DNA from: Amorphoplanes digitatis
GTDB lineage: Bacteria > Actinomycetota > Actinomycetes > Mycobacteriales > Micromonosporaceae
Reading direction: 5' to 3'
Assembly: GCF_014205335.1 (NCBI RefSeq)
Contig: NZ_JACHNH010000001.1
Location: forward strand, 744,001 to 808,000
DNA: 64,000 nt
Of the stretch, positions 9,201-16,142 are shown piece after piece. Both the position numbers and the translations under genes were made by a program. Numbering within the stretch: the stretch's first letter is position 1; every line of letters starts with the position of its first letter. The notes beneath the pieces were generated by a model. That model ran no database searches. It was not told where the DNA came from and saw nothing but the letters and a program-made list of their open reading frames with translations.

Positions 9201-11249
9201 GCGCCGTCGGCCGCCCGGCCTACCGAGGTGCTCCTGCGCACGCCCGCCGGGCCGGGCCGGGTCTCGGTGGATCAGGACGGCTGGGTGCGGTTCCCGCCGT
9301 TGAACACCGACCGGATCGAGATCTCCGTCGTCGCGTCGACGCCGGTGGTCGCCGACACCCGGGGCAACAGCTGGCCGGCGCCGGTCGGAATCGCCGAGGT
9401 CAAGGTGCCGGCGCTCGGCGAACTGCTCAAGCCGGCGACCGACAGCACGGCGCTCGCCGCGCCCTGCGGTACCGGGCCGACCGTGGAGATCGACGGCGTG
9501 GACTACCCGACATCGGTGTCCGGCACGCTCGGGGATGTCCGCGCCGGCCGCCCGATGCCGGTGAAGGTGTGCGACGACTTCGTAGGCGAGTCCGTGCAGC
9601 TGGCGGCCGGCGAGCACCGGCTGCGCACCGTGCCGTCGACCGCGTTCGTCGTGGAGTCGGCGACGCTGGTCCGCGACGGCGCCGCGGCCGTGCCCCCGGC
9701 CGTGCACTCGCGGGCGGTGCAGGTCGACCGCTGGGACACCACCTCGCGGCAGGTCACCGTCGCCGCCGGCGCGCAGTCGCTGCTCGTGGTGCCGGAGAAC
9801 CACAACGCGGGCTGGATCGCCACGCTCGGCGGTAAGCGGCTGCGTGCCGTGCGGGTGGACGGCTGGCAGCAGGCGTTCGTGCTCCCGGCCGGCGAGGGCG
9901 GCGTGGTGAAGCTGCGGTTCACGCCCGACGAGCCGTACCGGGCCGGACTCGCGGCCGGCGCGGCCTGCGTGCTCCTGGTCGTCCTGCTGGCCCTGGTGCG
10001 GGTACGGCGGCGCCGGCAGCCGCTCACCCAGGCCCTCGCGGCGTCGCCGCTGGCCGCCCGGGCCCTGGCCGCGCAGCCGCTGCCCGTACTGCCCATGGCC
10101 CGTGCCGTGAACGCACCGGGCGGCGGCTGGTGGATGCTGGTGCCGCTGATGCTGCTGGCGGTGCTGCTCGGCGGTGCCGCCGGTGCCGCGCTGCTGCTGG
10201 CCGCGCTGATCGTCCGGCAGCTGTGGCCCGGCGCGCTACCCGCCATCGTGTTCGGATCCGCCGGTACGGGCATCGCGATCGCGGTGGCCGGTCGGCTACT
10301 GGGCCACGGGCAGGAGTTCGCGTACGGTGCGGCGGTGCAAACCTCCATGCTGGCCGCCCTGTGCGCGGTCGCGGCGACGGTCGCGCCCTCGGCGCGCCGC
10401 CCCAAGGGGACCGCGTCGCCGGGCAAGCCGACCGGTGGTCCGGTCATCGAACCCCACCGGGCGACCCTGCGCCGTTCCGTCGGGCTGTTCAAGGCGTTCC
10501 TCGTCGAGCAGACCGACCCGGACCGGTTCTACTCGCTGCTCGCCGCCGACTCGGCGCGCCAGCTGGGCTCGTACGCCAAGCTGTCCGGTGCCCGCGTGCT
10601 CGACGTCGGCGGCGGGCCGGGCTACTTCGCGACCGAGTTCCGGCGCCGCGGGGCGGCGTACCTGGGCATCGACCCGGCGGTCGGCGACTTCGCCGCCGAC
10701 GGCGCCACCGTGGCGGGAATGGTGCGCGGCAGCGGCACCGCGCTGCCGATCCAGTCCGGCTCCATCGACGTCTGCTACTCGTCGAACGTGCTGGAGCACG
10801 TCTCCGAGCCGGAGGCCATGCTCGACGAGATGGTGCGGGTGACCCGCCCGGGCGGGACCGTCTTCGTGTCGTTCACGCCGTGGCTGTCGCCGTGGGGCGG
10901 GCACGAGACGTCGCCGTGGCACCTCTTCGGCGGCCACCGCGCCCGGCGGCGCTTTGTGCGGCGCAACGGCCGCGAGCCGAAGAACCGTTTCATGGAGACG
11001 CTCTTCCCGATCAGCGCGGCGCGCGCGATGCGCTGGGCGCGGGCAGCCCGTCGCGCCGGCGATATCACGGTAATCGATGTCCTGCCGCGGTACCACCCCA
11101 GGTGGGCGTGCTGGATCGCCCGGATACCGGGCCTGCGGGAGTCGCTGACGTGGAACTTCACCGTTGTGCTTCGGCGGGTGGAAAAGCCAGTACCGGCTTC
11201 GGCAAAGAAAGAAACCGTTAAGGTCTCGCTTCCCCGAGGTACCCAGTAG
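6234..11249 (+). CDS. aftD: AftD-type arabinofuranosyltransferase fused to a SAM-dependent methyltransferase
   Basis: A 1671-residue protein; ATG 6234 overlaps the upstream stop (ATGA), preferred over GTG 6225. Residues 1 to about 480 are a polytopic GT-C region of the DUF3367/AftD family. Two F5/8C-like carbohydrate-binding modules follow at about 711-822 and 930-1022, each with the DGDPATAW signature. Further membrane segments lie at about 1238-1260 and 1300-1380. The last 250 residues (about 1410-1660) form a class I methyltransferase: motif I VLDVGGGPGYF begins near 1455 and the NVLEH motif follows. AftD adds alpha-linked arabinofuranose to cell-wall arabinan from a decaprenyl-phosphate donor on the outer face. 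In M. tuberculosis, AftD (about 1400 aa) and a methyltransferase (Rv0224c, about 254 aa) are separate genes in one cluster; here they form one frame. The methyltransferase substrate is unknown. Confidence 0.85.
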   Translation: MTAATREKKLAPAKTAAAAPARTGRRTLGAVAGALVLVALAFLQRPGRVTFDTKLDLAENPVGFMARALHLWNPQATSGELQQQAYGYLFPMGPFFAAGDRLGVPPWVTQRLWCALLLCAAYFGVLLLARALGIGTEPGRVIGALAYALAPRMLTEIGPLSSEMLPVVALPWVLLPLVSARRIGSPRRAAALSALAVVCMGGINAAAVVMSLVLPGMWLLTRRWDRHLAKLAAWWFVCVSLAAVWWMVPLLLFGQYSLPFLDYIESSTTTTAVVSLFQAVRGTNQWGGYIVQGEAWWPSGWILVDHPGLMVATALVAAAGLTGLALRGLPERRFLVLGALTGLTLLTMGYVGTLDSPVAPYVRELLDGPLAPLRNVHKFEPVLRLPVVLGLVYAASRPLRLRWLRLPSAPVIAALLIAAAAPAWLFMLRPGPGWSEVPDHWSQATAWLAKDPQARTLVVPGSGFAQHTWGRTVDEPIQPLAGAPWATRHQIPLGSEGNIRVMDAVEQVLAQGRGSPALADFLARAGYTYLLVRHDLDRAASGAPPIAVVRRAVLGSPGLVPAAQFGPKVGAGGAAPSPVDTAVSVPSIEIFKVDRPVPVVSASNLADVPVVSGGPEGLLGVLEQKLIDGRQPVVLAGDADGALGAPEAAGPRIVTDGLRRRELNIGRMRDNVSQTLTADEQTRLGRVRSDLLPFAAAGHQTVAAYQGIRSVDASSSAGFADSVGATDPSALPFAALDGDPATAWRSDPYQLGVGQWLEVLLDTPRRVSEVTVDFADDLRVAAPVGVVRVTTDQGVVDRPVPATAGPHKLATLPGLTTTVRVTVLALRQGYYGGVALRELGIPGLTAQRGLRAPADFGEGTTPVYSFDRAPQQRGACFPATGGTHCDQFLARAGEEPLGIDRFFATPVDATYDLRMTALPRPGGAVPLSRPMTASASSVLTGDITVGAHAAVDGDPATAWLAEPTDANPTLRLYWGAKRTINRLQLVVPDAPSAARPTEVLLRTPAGPGRVSVDQDGWVRFPPLNTDRIEISVVASTPVVADTRGNSWPAPVGIAEVKVPALGELLKPATDSTALAAPCGTGPTVEIDGVDYPTSVSGTLGDVRAGRPMPVKVCDDFVGESVQLAAGEHRLRTVPSTAFVVESATLVRDGAAAVPPAVHSRAVQVDRWDTTSRQVTVAAGAQSLLVVPENHNAGWIATLGGKRLRAVRVDGWQQAFVLPAGEGGVVKLRFTPDEPYRAGLAAGAACVLLVVLLALVRVRRRRQPLTQALAASPLAARALAAQPLPVLPMARAVNAPGGGWWMLVPLMLLAVLLGGAAGAALLLAALIVRQLWPGALPAIVFGSAGTGIAIAVAGRLLGHGQEFAYGAAVQTSMLAALCAVAATVAPSARRPKGTASPGKPTGGPVIEPHRATLRRSVGLFKAFLVEQTDPDRFYSLLAADSARQLGSYAKLSGARVLDVGGGPGYFATEFRRRGAAYLGIDPAVGDFAADGATVAGMVRGSGTALPIQSGSIDVCYSSNVLEHVSEPEAMLDEMVRVTRPGGTVFVSFTPWLSPWGGHETSPWHLFGGHRARRRFVRRNGREPKNRFMETLFPISAARAMRWARAARRAGDITVIDVLPRYHPRWACWIARIPGLRESLTWNFTVVLRRVEKPVPASAKKETVKVSLPRGTQ

Positions 11250-11337
11250 TAACATTCCGCCACCCGGTAAGCGAGCCGCCTGCCGAACCCCAAATCTCGT
11301 TATTTTCTCGTGCTCGTTATTTTCTCGTGGAGGCACT

Positions 11338-12441
11338 ATGAGGTCCCGCGTCGTCGGCGCCTTGCTTGTCGGCTTCGGTGTTCTGGCGTTGGTTTTCGCC
11401 GGCGGCCTGGCATTCGTCGTAGCACCCCAGGTTGCGCAGCTGCCATACGACATGCAGCCAACGCAGTCCGTGGCGGAGGCTCCCAACGCCGAGTTCCTTC
11501 AGATCACCAACGGTGTTGCGAAGATCAATACGGGCACGCTGCGCTCGACGATCCGGGTACAGCCGGACTCGAAGGCGACCGCGGACCTGGAGGGCAAGCT
11601 CGACGGCACGGCCCTGGTGTGGGTGGTCGGCCAGGAGGTCGTCCGCACCGACACCAACGAGGTCGTCAGCGCGTACAGCACGTCGCTCGCGGTCGACCGC
11701 AAGACCGGCGCGGCGCAGAACTGGGACAAGCAGTGGCTTGACACCGGCAACGAGCGGCAGAGCGTCACGTACGCCGGCCAGACGTACAAGTTCCCGTTCG
11801 GCACCGAGAAGAAGTCGTACGACATGTTCGACCGCGACCTCCTCAAGGCCCAGCCGATGCAGTTCGTGAAGACCGAGCAGATGGGCGGGCTGGAGACCTA
11901 CCAGTTCACCCAGGAGATCCGTGACGAGACGCTGGACTTCCCGGCCGACCGTCTCGCGCTGCTGGTTGGCCAGCTGCTGCCGGGTTCGACGAGCGCCGAG
12001 CTCAAGTACAGCAACACCCGCACCGTGTGGGTCGACCCGACCACCGGTCAGTACATCTCGGTGCAGGAGCGCCAGCAGAAGTCGCTGGTGGCCCCCGACG
12101 GCAAGTCGGTGACCCTCCTCAACGCGGTGTTCAGCTACACGAACGAGACCGTCGCCAAGGCGGCCGACACCGCCAAGAGCAACGGCGACAAGCTGAACCT
12201 GGTCGGCGTGACCGTGCCGATCGGCCTCACGGTCCTCGGCCTGATCCTCCTGGTCCTGGGCACCCTCTTGGTGGTCCGCGGCCGGCGGCAGACCGCCGCC
12301 GCGGCCCAGGTGCCCGCCCAGCGCAAGGGCGGACGCCACGTGGCGCCGGCGGACTCGGCGGACGCCGACGACGCCCCGACCGAGGCGCTGCCGACCGCCG
12401 AGGCGGCCGAGCCGGAGAAGTCCGGCAGCAAGACCGACTAA
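11338..12441 (+). CDS. DUF3068 (PorA-like) family membrane protein
   Basis: A 367-residue protein. ATG 11338 is chosen because GGAGG lies just upstream; the frame is open further 5' but reads as poor coding sequence. It has a membrane segment at residues 5-30, a large extracytoplasmic domain at about 31-283, a second membrane segment near 285-310, and a charged, Ala-rich cytoplasmic tail ending in Lys/Asp. This is the DUF3068 architecture, annotated in databases as 'porin PorA family' from weak similarity; pore activity is not implied. In mycobacteria the family member Rv0227c lies in the same envelope cluster as aftD. It follows the AftD-fusion gene by 88 bp. Confidence 0.85.
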   Translation: MRSRVVGALLVGFGVLALVFAGGLAFVVAPQVAQLPYDMQPTQSVAEAPNAEFLQITNGVAKINTGTLRSTIRVQPDSKATADLEGKLDGTALVWVVGQEVVRTDTNEVVSAYSTSLAVDRKTGAAQNWDKQWLDTGNERQSVTYAGQTYKFPFGTEKKSYDMFDRDLLKAQPMQFVKTEQMGGLETYQFTQEIRDETLDFPADRLALLVGQLLPGSTSAELKYSNTRTVWVDPTTGQYISVQERQQKSLVAPDGKSVTLLNAVFSYTNETVAKAADTAKSNGDKLNLVGVTVPIGLTVLGLILLVLGTLLVVRGRRQTAAAAQVPAQRKGGRHVAPADSADADDAPTEALPTAEAAEPEKSGSKTD

Positions 12442-12462
12442 GGCGCAGACCTGGTTGAACGA

Positions 12463-12494
12463 GGACCTCCCGAGCACCTGTGCTCGGGAGGTCC
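12463..12494. terminator. 14-bp perfect hairpin between convergent genes
   Basis: GGACCTCCCGAGCA (12463-12476) pairs with TGCTCGGGAGGTCC (12481-12494) around CCTG. It lies between the DUF3068 gene (+) and the merR gene (-), suiting a bidirectional terminator. Confidence 0.75.
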
Positions 12495-12502
12495 CCGTCG
12501 TT

Positions 12503-12960
12503 TCAGGCCCGTTCTCCCTCGGGACCGGCGAGGTCCGCGTAGGGCAGCGGACAGTCGGTACAGGAACAGTTGGTGAGGCTGTCGCAACGGGCCTCGATCA
12601 CCCGCACCAGCGCGTCCCGGATGGTCTGCAGATCGTGGATCTTCCGATCGATCTCGGCCAACTTGACGCCGGCGCGGTCACGAAGATCGGGCGTGGGGTG
12701 CTCGCGCCGCCCGGCGTCGAGCAGCTCGGCCACCTCATCGAGGGTGAACCCGAGCCGCTGCGCGGACTTGATCACGCCGAGCAGCACGACGGTGCCGGCC
12801 GGGTAGGAACGGTGCCCGCCCGGACTCCGGTCGGGCTCGGCGATCAACCCCCGCCGCTCGTAGTAGCGCAGCGTCTGGATGTTGACCCCGGCCCGCTCGG
12901 CGACCTCGCCGGTCCGCGCAGCCGCCGCCCGCCGATGTCGTAGGTGCCGGTGCCGGCCAC
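12503..12960 (-). pseudogene. MerR-family metal-responsive regulator with an apparent frameshift in the HTH domain
   Basis: The frame ending at 12503 encodes a MerR winged-helix region (TGEVAERAGVNIQTLRYYER, then a dimerisation helix) and a Cys-rich tail (CDSLTNCSCTDCPLP) typical of metal- or metalloid-sensing MerR proteins. This frame has no ATG, GTG or TTG before the HTH and meets a stop codon upstream. A GTG at 12960, 1 nt after the upstream gene's stop, starts a plausible N-terminus (VAGTGTYDIGGRRLR) in another frame. The two frames join if about 2 nt are removed (or 1 added) near 12911-12921. The gene is therefore either broken or carries a sequencing error. A protein from TTG 12847 would lack the DNA-binding helices. 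Confidence 0.7.
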
Positions 12961-12961
12961 G

Positions 12962-13567
12962 TCAGCCCGCCGCCTTGCCGAACACGGCGGTCACCAGGGT
13001 CGCGGCCTCGGCCGGGGCGGTCACGGTGAACCGCATGCCCGCCGGAGCCACGGTCAGGGTGAAGCCGAAGAACGAGCAGCAGGCGAACTCGGCCGCCCCG
13101 AGCCGGGCCAGCTCCACCGCCACGGCCGGGTCGTGGTCGTAGACCAGGGTGACCCCACCATCGGCGGCCTCCCGCCCGACGGCCCGCCCGATCACCGCCT
13201 GCCACTCGCCGATCCGGCCCCGCATCGAGTCCAGACCACCGTCCAACGTGCACACCAGGTCCGTACCCACCGAGTTGTCGAGCAGAGGCAAGGCGGCCCG
13301 CGCCACCGGCATCCGCGGGGCGGTCCGCGTCGACGCCGCGGTGACGCACGTGCAGCCCTCGCCGCAGGCGCCCGCCGTCGACGGCTCCGCCAGCCGGACG
13401 GCGGCCGCCTGCAGCCGGGCGACCTCGGCCAGCCGCGCCTGCGTCGCCGGACAGTCGCCGGCGTCGAACACCGTGCCCAGCCCAGCCAACTCGGCCCCGA
13501 CGACGCCGAGCTCCTCGGCCCCGGCGATGAACCGTGCCCGCACGCCCGCCTCAACCGTGCTCGCCAT
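12962..13567 (-). CDS. Cys-rich effector-domain protein coupled to MerR
   Basis: A 201-residue protein. ATG 13567 is chosen for its GGAGGG site 7 nt upstream, over an in-frame start at 13603. It has a Cys cluster in the middle (AGACGEGCTCV) and a C-terminal half with AAEFACCSFFGFTLTV, a Cys-Cys pattern found in actinobacterial proteins attached to or encoded beside MerR regulators (family recall, not searched). It probably binds a thiophilic metal or metalloid. It precedes merR in the operon with a 1-nt gap, so the likely sensor-accessory protein is translated first. A MerR-type operator lies upstream. Confidence 0.6.
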   Translation of the reverse strand: MASTVEAGVRARFIAGAEELGVVGAELAGLGTVFDAGDCPATQARLAEVARLQAAAVRLAEPSTAGACGEGCTCVTAASTRTAPRMPVARAALPLLDNSVGTDLVCTLDGGLDSMRGRIGEWQAVIGRAVGREAADGGVTLVYDHDPAVAVELARLGAAEFACCSFFGFTLTVAPAGMRFTVTAPAEAATLVTAVFGKAAG

Positions 13568-13609
13568 CGATCCCTCCGAGTGATCGGCGTTTCCGCCCGT
13601 CACCCTCGA

Positions 13610-13640
13610 CGGTAAGCCTGTACCTAGGTACCGAATTCAA
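13610..13640 (-). promoter_or_regulatory. Candidate MerR-type promoter/operator
   Basis: On the minus strand a -35-like TTGAAT (13640-13635) and a weak -10-like TTACCG (13615-13610) are 19 bp apart. The spacer contains the perfect 12-bp palindrome GTACCTAGGTAC (13620-13631). A 19-bp spacer with a central dyad is the hallmark of MerR-activated promoters. The site lies 43 bp before the effector-gene start. Confidence 0.6.
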
Positions 13641-13759
13641 GACCACCGCCTGTGGCTCCGCTCACATCGCAGAGTGCAACCCCGGGGCGATCTCGTAGTC
13701 GGATTCCAAATCGAGTGGGCTAGTCATGCTTTCCGGTGGTCCGTGCCAACCTGGTGATC

Positions 13760-14023
13760 ATGTATATCGAGGCACGCATACCTTTGGTCTGCACGTACGA
13801 CAGCGACGCCGACGCGGCATACATCTACCTCGACCATCCCCTCCCGGCCGGTGAGACCGAGCGGGTCCTGCCATTCGAGCCCGAGCGCGGCATGTTCAAC
13901 CTCGACCTCAACGCCGACGGCCACGTCGTCGGCCTTGAGATCATCGATGCCCGCCGCCACCTACCGCCCGCTCTGCTGCATGCGCTACTCGCTCACGCAA
14001 ACCCGGCAAGCGACACCAATTGA
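13760..14023 (+). CDS. DUF2283 family protein
   Basis: An 87-residue protein from ATG 13760 (GTG 13736 is an in-frame alternative). It contains YDSDADAAYIYLDHP and later VVGLEIIDARRHLP, the two conserved segments of the DUF2283 family of small proteins with unknown function. It is divergent from the merR-effector operon. No toxin or antitoxin partner gene is visible next to it. Confidence 0.75.
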   Translation: MYIEARIPLVCTYDSDADAAYIYLDHPLPAGETERVLPFEPERGMFNLDLNADGHVVGLEIIDARRHLPPALLHALLAHANPASDTN

Positions 14024-14463
14024 TCGTCAGCCGTAGCGGCGGAGTGTGCGCGTCAGCTTTCGCCAGGCCGCAAACTGCTCGCCGAGGCACTAACCCGGGC
14101 GGAGGGGCGGGGCATAGCCAGGCCTTCGGACAAAGGTCAGGATGATGGCCACTATGTGACTTAACGATCAGCATCATGACCCTTATCGGCGAGCCAAGGT
14201 CGGGCCGACGACCAGTTCCGGGATGACCGTGGCGGCGCGGTCGCTGGTCGAGCAGCCGACGGTATTCGCGGAGCCAGACGGGACAATGCTGCGGGCCACC
14301 GTCAGCGGGGCGGCAAGAGCCAGGGGTGACTGCCGACTTGGCGCGCACTTGGCGTGGATGGCCGTTGAGAGTCGGTCCGACTCGGTGACAGCCGGACATA
14401 CAAGAAAGGCCACCGACTGGCTTTCGCCTGGTCAGTGACCTCGTTTGTGCTGCTAAGCCTGGG
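14024..14463. other. Region without a confident gene upstream of tRNA-Arg
   Basis: Open frames exist on both strands but have poor codon bias and no recognisable domain. A minus-strand frame at about 14183-14413 ends with ATVIPELVVGPT, faintly like the C-terminus of LacI-family regulators, so a decayed gene is possible. No integrase, IS or att duplication was seen. Confidence 0.4.
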
Positions 14464-14464
14464 T

Positions 14465-14535
14465 GCCCCCGGCAGGATTCGAACCTGCGCTTTCGCCTCC
14501 GGAGGGCGACGCTCTATCCCCTGAGCTACGGGGGC
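14465..14535 (-). tRNA. tRNA-Arg (anticodon CCG)
   Basis: The minus strand folds into a full cloverleaf: acceptor GCCCCCG/CGGGGGC, D-arm with AGGGGATA loop, anticodon stem TCGCC/GGCGA with loop CTCCGGA (anticodon CCG, reading CGG), and T-arm GCAGG-TTCGAAT-CCTGC. The discriminator is A (14464), and CCA is not encoded. CGG is a common Arg codon in this DNA. Confidence 0.95.
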
Positions 14536-14598
14536 TCAGCGAGGAAGAGCCTAGCAGGCGCCGCGGAGACCTTGCCAATCGGTTCCGCGGCGCGCCGC

Positions 14599-15264
14599 CT
14601 ACTGCAGTTGCTTCAGCATCGAGTCGATCAGGTTGATCTCGTTCTGTTGGCTGCGGACCATCGTTTCGGCCAGCCAGGTGACGTCCTCGTCGTCCGACAC
14701 TTCCAGGATCTCCTGGGCCATGTGTATGCCGCCCAGGTGGTGCTGGCGCATCAGGGTCAGGTACTGGATGTTGAGGTCGTTGCCGGTCGCCGCGCGCAGG
14801 GTGGCCAGTTGTTGCGGGGTGGCCATGCCTGGCATGAGGCCGTTCTTGACCGAGCCTTCCGCGTCCTTCATCCAGGCCATCGGCGGCTCGCTGCTGCTCG
14901 GGCTCAGGTTCCACTCGCGGAGCCAGGACTGCATGTAGCCGATCTGACCGTGCTGGGTCAGGGCGATGTCGCTGGACAGGGTGATGACCGAGGAGTTCTC
15001 CGAGTCGGCGTGGGCGATCATCGACATCTCCACGGCCTGGGCGTGGTGGGTGCTCATGTCGCGCAGGAAGCCCGCCTCGGCCGAGTCGTCGCCGGGTGTG
15101 CTCAGGCGGGGGACGAGGAAGCCGATCGCGAGGCCGGCGATCAGGCCGAGGGCCAGGACCACGGCGAGCCACACCGCCCCGAACCGGCTGCGGCCGGCCG
15201 GGGCGGTTTCGTGGTCTGGGGTTTCGGCCGCGTCGGACGCGCTTGATTCGGCCGAGACCGTCAT
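14599..15264 (-). CDS. DUF305 family membrane-anchored protein
   Basis: A 221-residue protein. The start ATG 15264 overlaps the stop of the upstream DUF3105 gene (ATGA). One membrane segment lies at about residues 32-54, then an extracytoplasmic four-helix DUF305 domain with His- and Met-rich motifs (DMSTHHAQAVEMS near 72-84, MRQHHLGGIHMAQ near 170-182). DUF305 proteins are ferritin-like and often linked to copper or other metals; the substrate here is not known. The gene forms a two-gene operon with the DUF3105 gene. Confidence 0.9.
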   Translation of the reverse strand: MTVSAESSASDAAETPDHETAPAGRSRFGAVWLAVVLALGLIAGLAIGFLVPRLSTPGDDSAEAGFLRDMSTHHAQAVEMSMIAHADSENSSVITLSSDIALTQHGQIGYMQSWLREWNLSPSSSEPPMAWMKDAEGSVKNGLMPGMATPQQLATLRAATGNDLNIQYLTLMRQHHLGGIHMAQEILEVSDDEDVTWLAETMVRSQQNEINLIDSMLKQLQ

Positions 15265-16046
15265 CACTTGCCCGCGGGCGCGGCCTGGACGGGGCCGGTC
15301 GTCGTGTTGCCGCTCGAGCAGGCGGCGCCAGGCTCCAGGGAGGCGTTGAGGCGCAGGACCTTGATGAACTCGTCGATGCGCTCGTCGTCGGCGTTGTCGA
15401 CCTTGAGCTGGTAACCCCAGGCTTGCAGGGAGATGTTCTTGTCGAGGTTGGCGATCGGACTCATCAGCATGAAGTCCTTGCCCTGGACCTTCTCCTGGAG
15501 CTTGGCCACCTGGTCGGCGCCGAGGCCCTGCTTGTAGGTCACCCAGACGGCGCCGTGCTCGAGGCTGTGCACGGCGTGCTCGCTGGCGATCGGCTCGGCG
15601 TAGACGTCGCCCATGCAGTTCTGCCAGACGGGGTTGTGCGCGCCGCCCACGGGCGGGTTCGTCACGTAGGTCTGCGGGCCGTCCTTGTGGTCCTGCGAGT
15701 CGATCGCGGGGTTCTTCTGCGCGCGGTAGTCGACGACGCCCTTGATCGCGGCGGCCTTGTCCTGCCACGACTCGGTGCCCTTTACCGACGCGTACACGCC
15801 GTACCCGATGATGCCGACCGCGACCAGGACAACCACGCCGGCCAGCGCGATCGGGCCCCAGTTGCGGCTGCCGCTGACCTTGACCGGGGTGACCGCCTTG
15901 CGGCCCTTGCCGCCGGCCTTGCCCTGCGGGCGGTTGCCGGGCTTGGACCCGGTGGTCTTCTGCGCGGGGGGTTTGCCCTGGCCCGACGTCTTGTCGACCT
16001 TCACGGTGGACGGGACCCGCTCGGGACCCGGGGTGCTCATGCTCAT
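15264..16046 (-). CDS. DUF3105 family membrane-anchored protein
   Basis: A 260-residue protein. A Lys/Gly-rich cytoplasmic N-terminus (about 1-62) precedes one membrane segment (about 66-88) and an extracytoplasmic DUF3105 domain with conserved segments YVTNPPVGGAHNPVWQNC and HSLEHGAVWVTY. A second in-frame ATG at 16040 is possible. It is coupled to the DUF305 gene by a 4-nt overlap and divergent from argS. DUF3105-DUF305 pairs are common in actinobacteria; the biochemical role is undetermined, and metal handling is an inference. Confidence 0.88.
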   Translation of the reverse strand: MSMSTPGPERVPSTVKVDKTSGQGKPPAQKTTGSKPGNRPQGKAGGKGRKAVTPVKVSGSRNWGPIALAGVVVLVAVGIIGYGVYASVKGTESWQDKAAAIKGVVDYRAQKNPAIDSQDHKDGPQTYVTNPPVGGAHNPVWQNCMGDVYAEPIASEHAVHSLEHGAVWVTYKQGLGADQVAKLQEKVQGKDFMLMSPIANLDKNISLQAWGYQLKVDNADDERIDEFIKVLRLNASLEPGAACSSGNTTTGPVQAAPAGK

Positions 16047-16130
16047 CGTGCCTCGTCAATTCGATGGAAAGGTCGGGCCGGGCCCGCGAGCAGGCCCCGG
16101 TATGCCGCCGGGCGGCAAAGTCTACCCGGA

Positions 16131-16142
16131 TAGCATGACTCG
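16131..16142 (+). promoter_or_regulatory. -10 element for a leaderless argS transcript
   Basis: TAGCAT (16131-16136) lies 6 nt before the GTG start at 16143. There is no Shine-Dalgarno sequence between them. This geometry places the transcription start at or next to the start codon. Confidence 0.6.

Noticed and set aside
6786..9803. A 1005-codon open frame antisense to the AftD-type gene
   Set aside because: Shadow frame of a high-GC gene, with no recognisable family and Arg/Gly/His-rich composition.
10440..11249. Methyltransferase as an independent gene
   Set aside because: The frame is continuous with AftD, with no intervening stop and no start codon with a ribosome site at the domain border.
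14183..14413. Possible LacI-family C-terminal remnant on the minus strand
   Set aside because: Only one short segment (ATVIPELVVGPT) is suggestive; too little to call a pseudogene.
14223..14438. A 71-codon plus-strand frame before tRNA-Arg
   Set aside because: Poor codon bias, no ribosome site and no recognisable motif.
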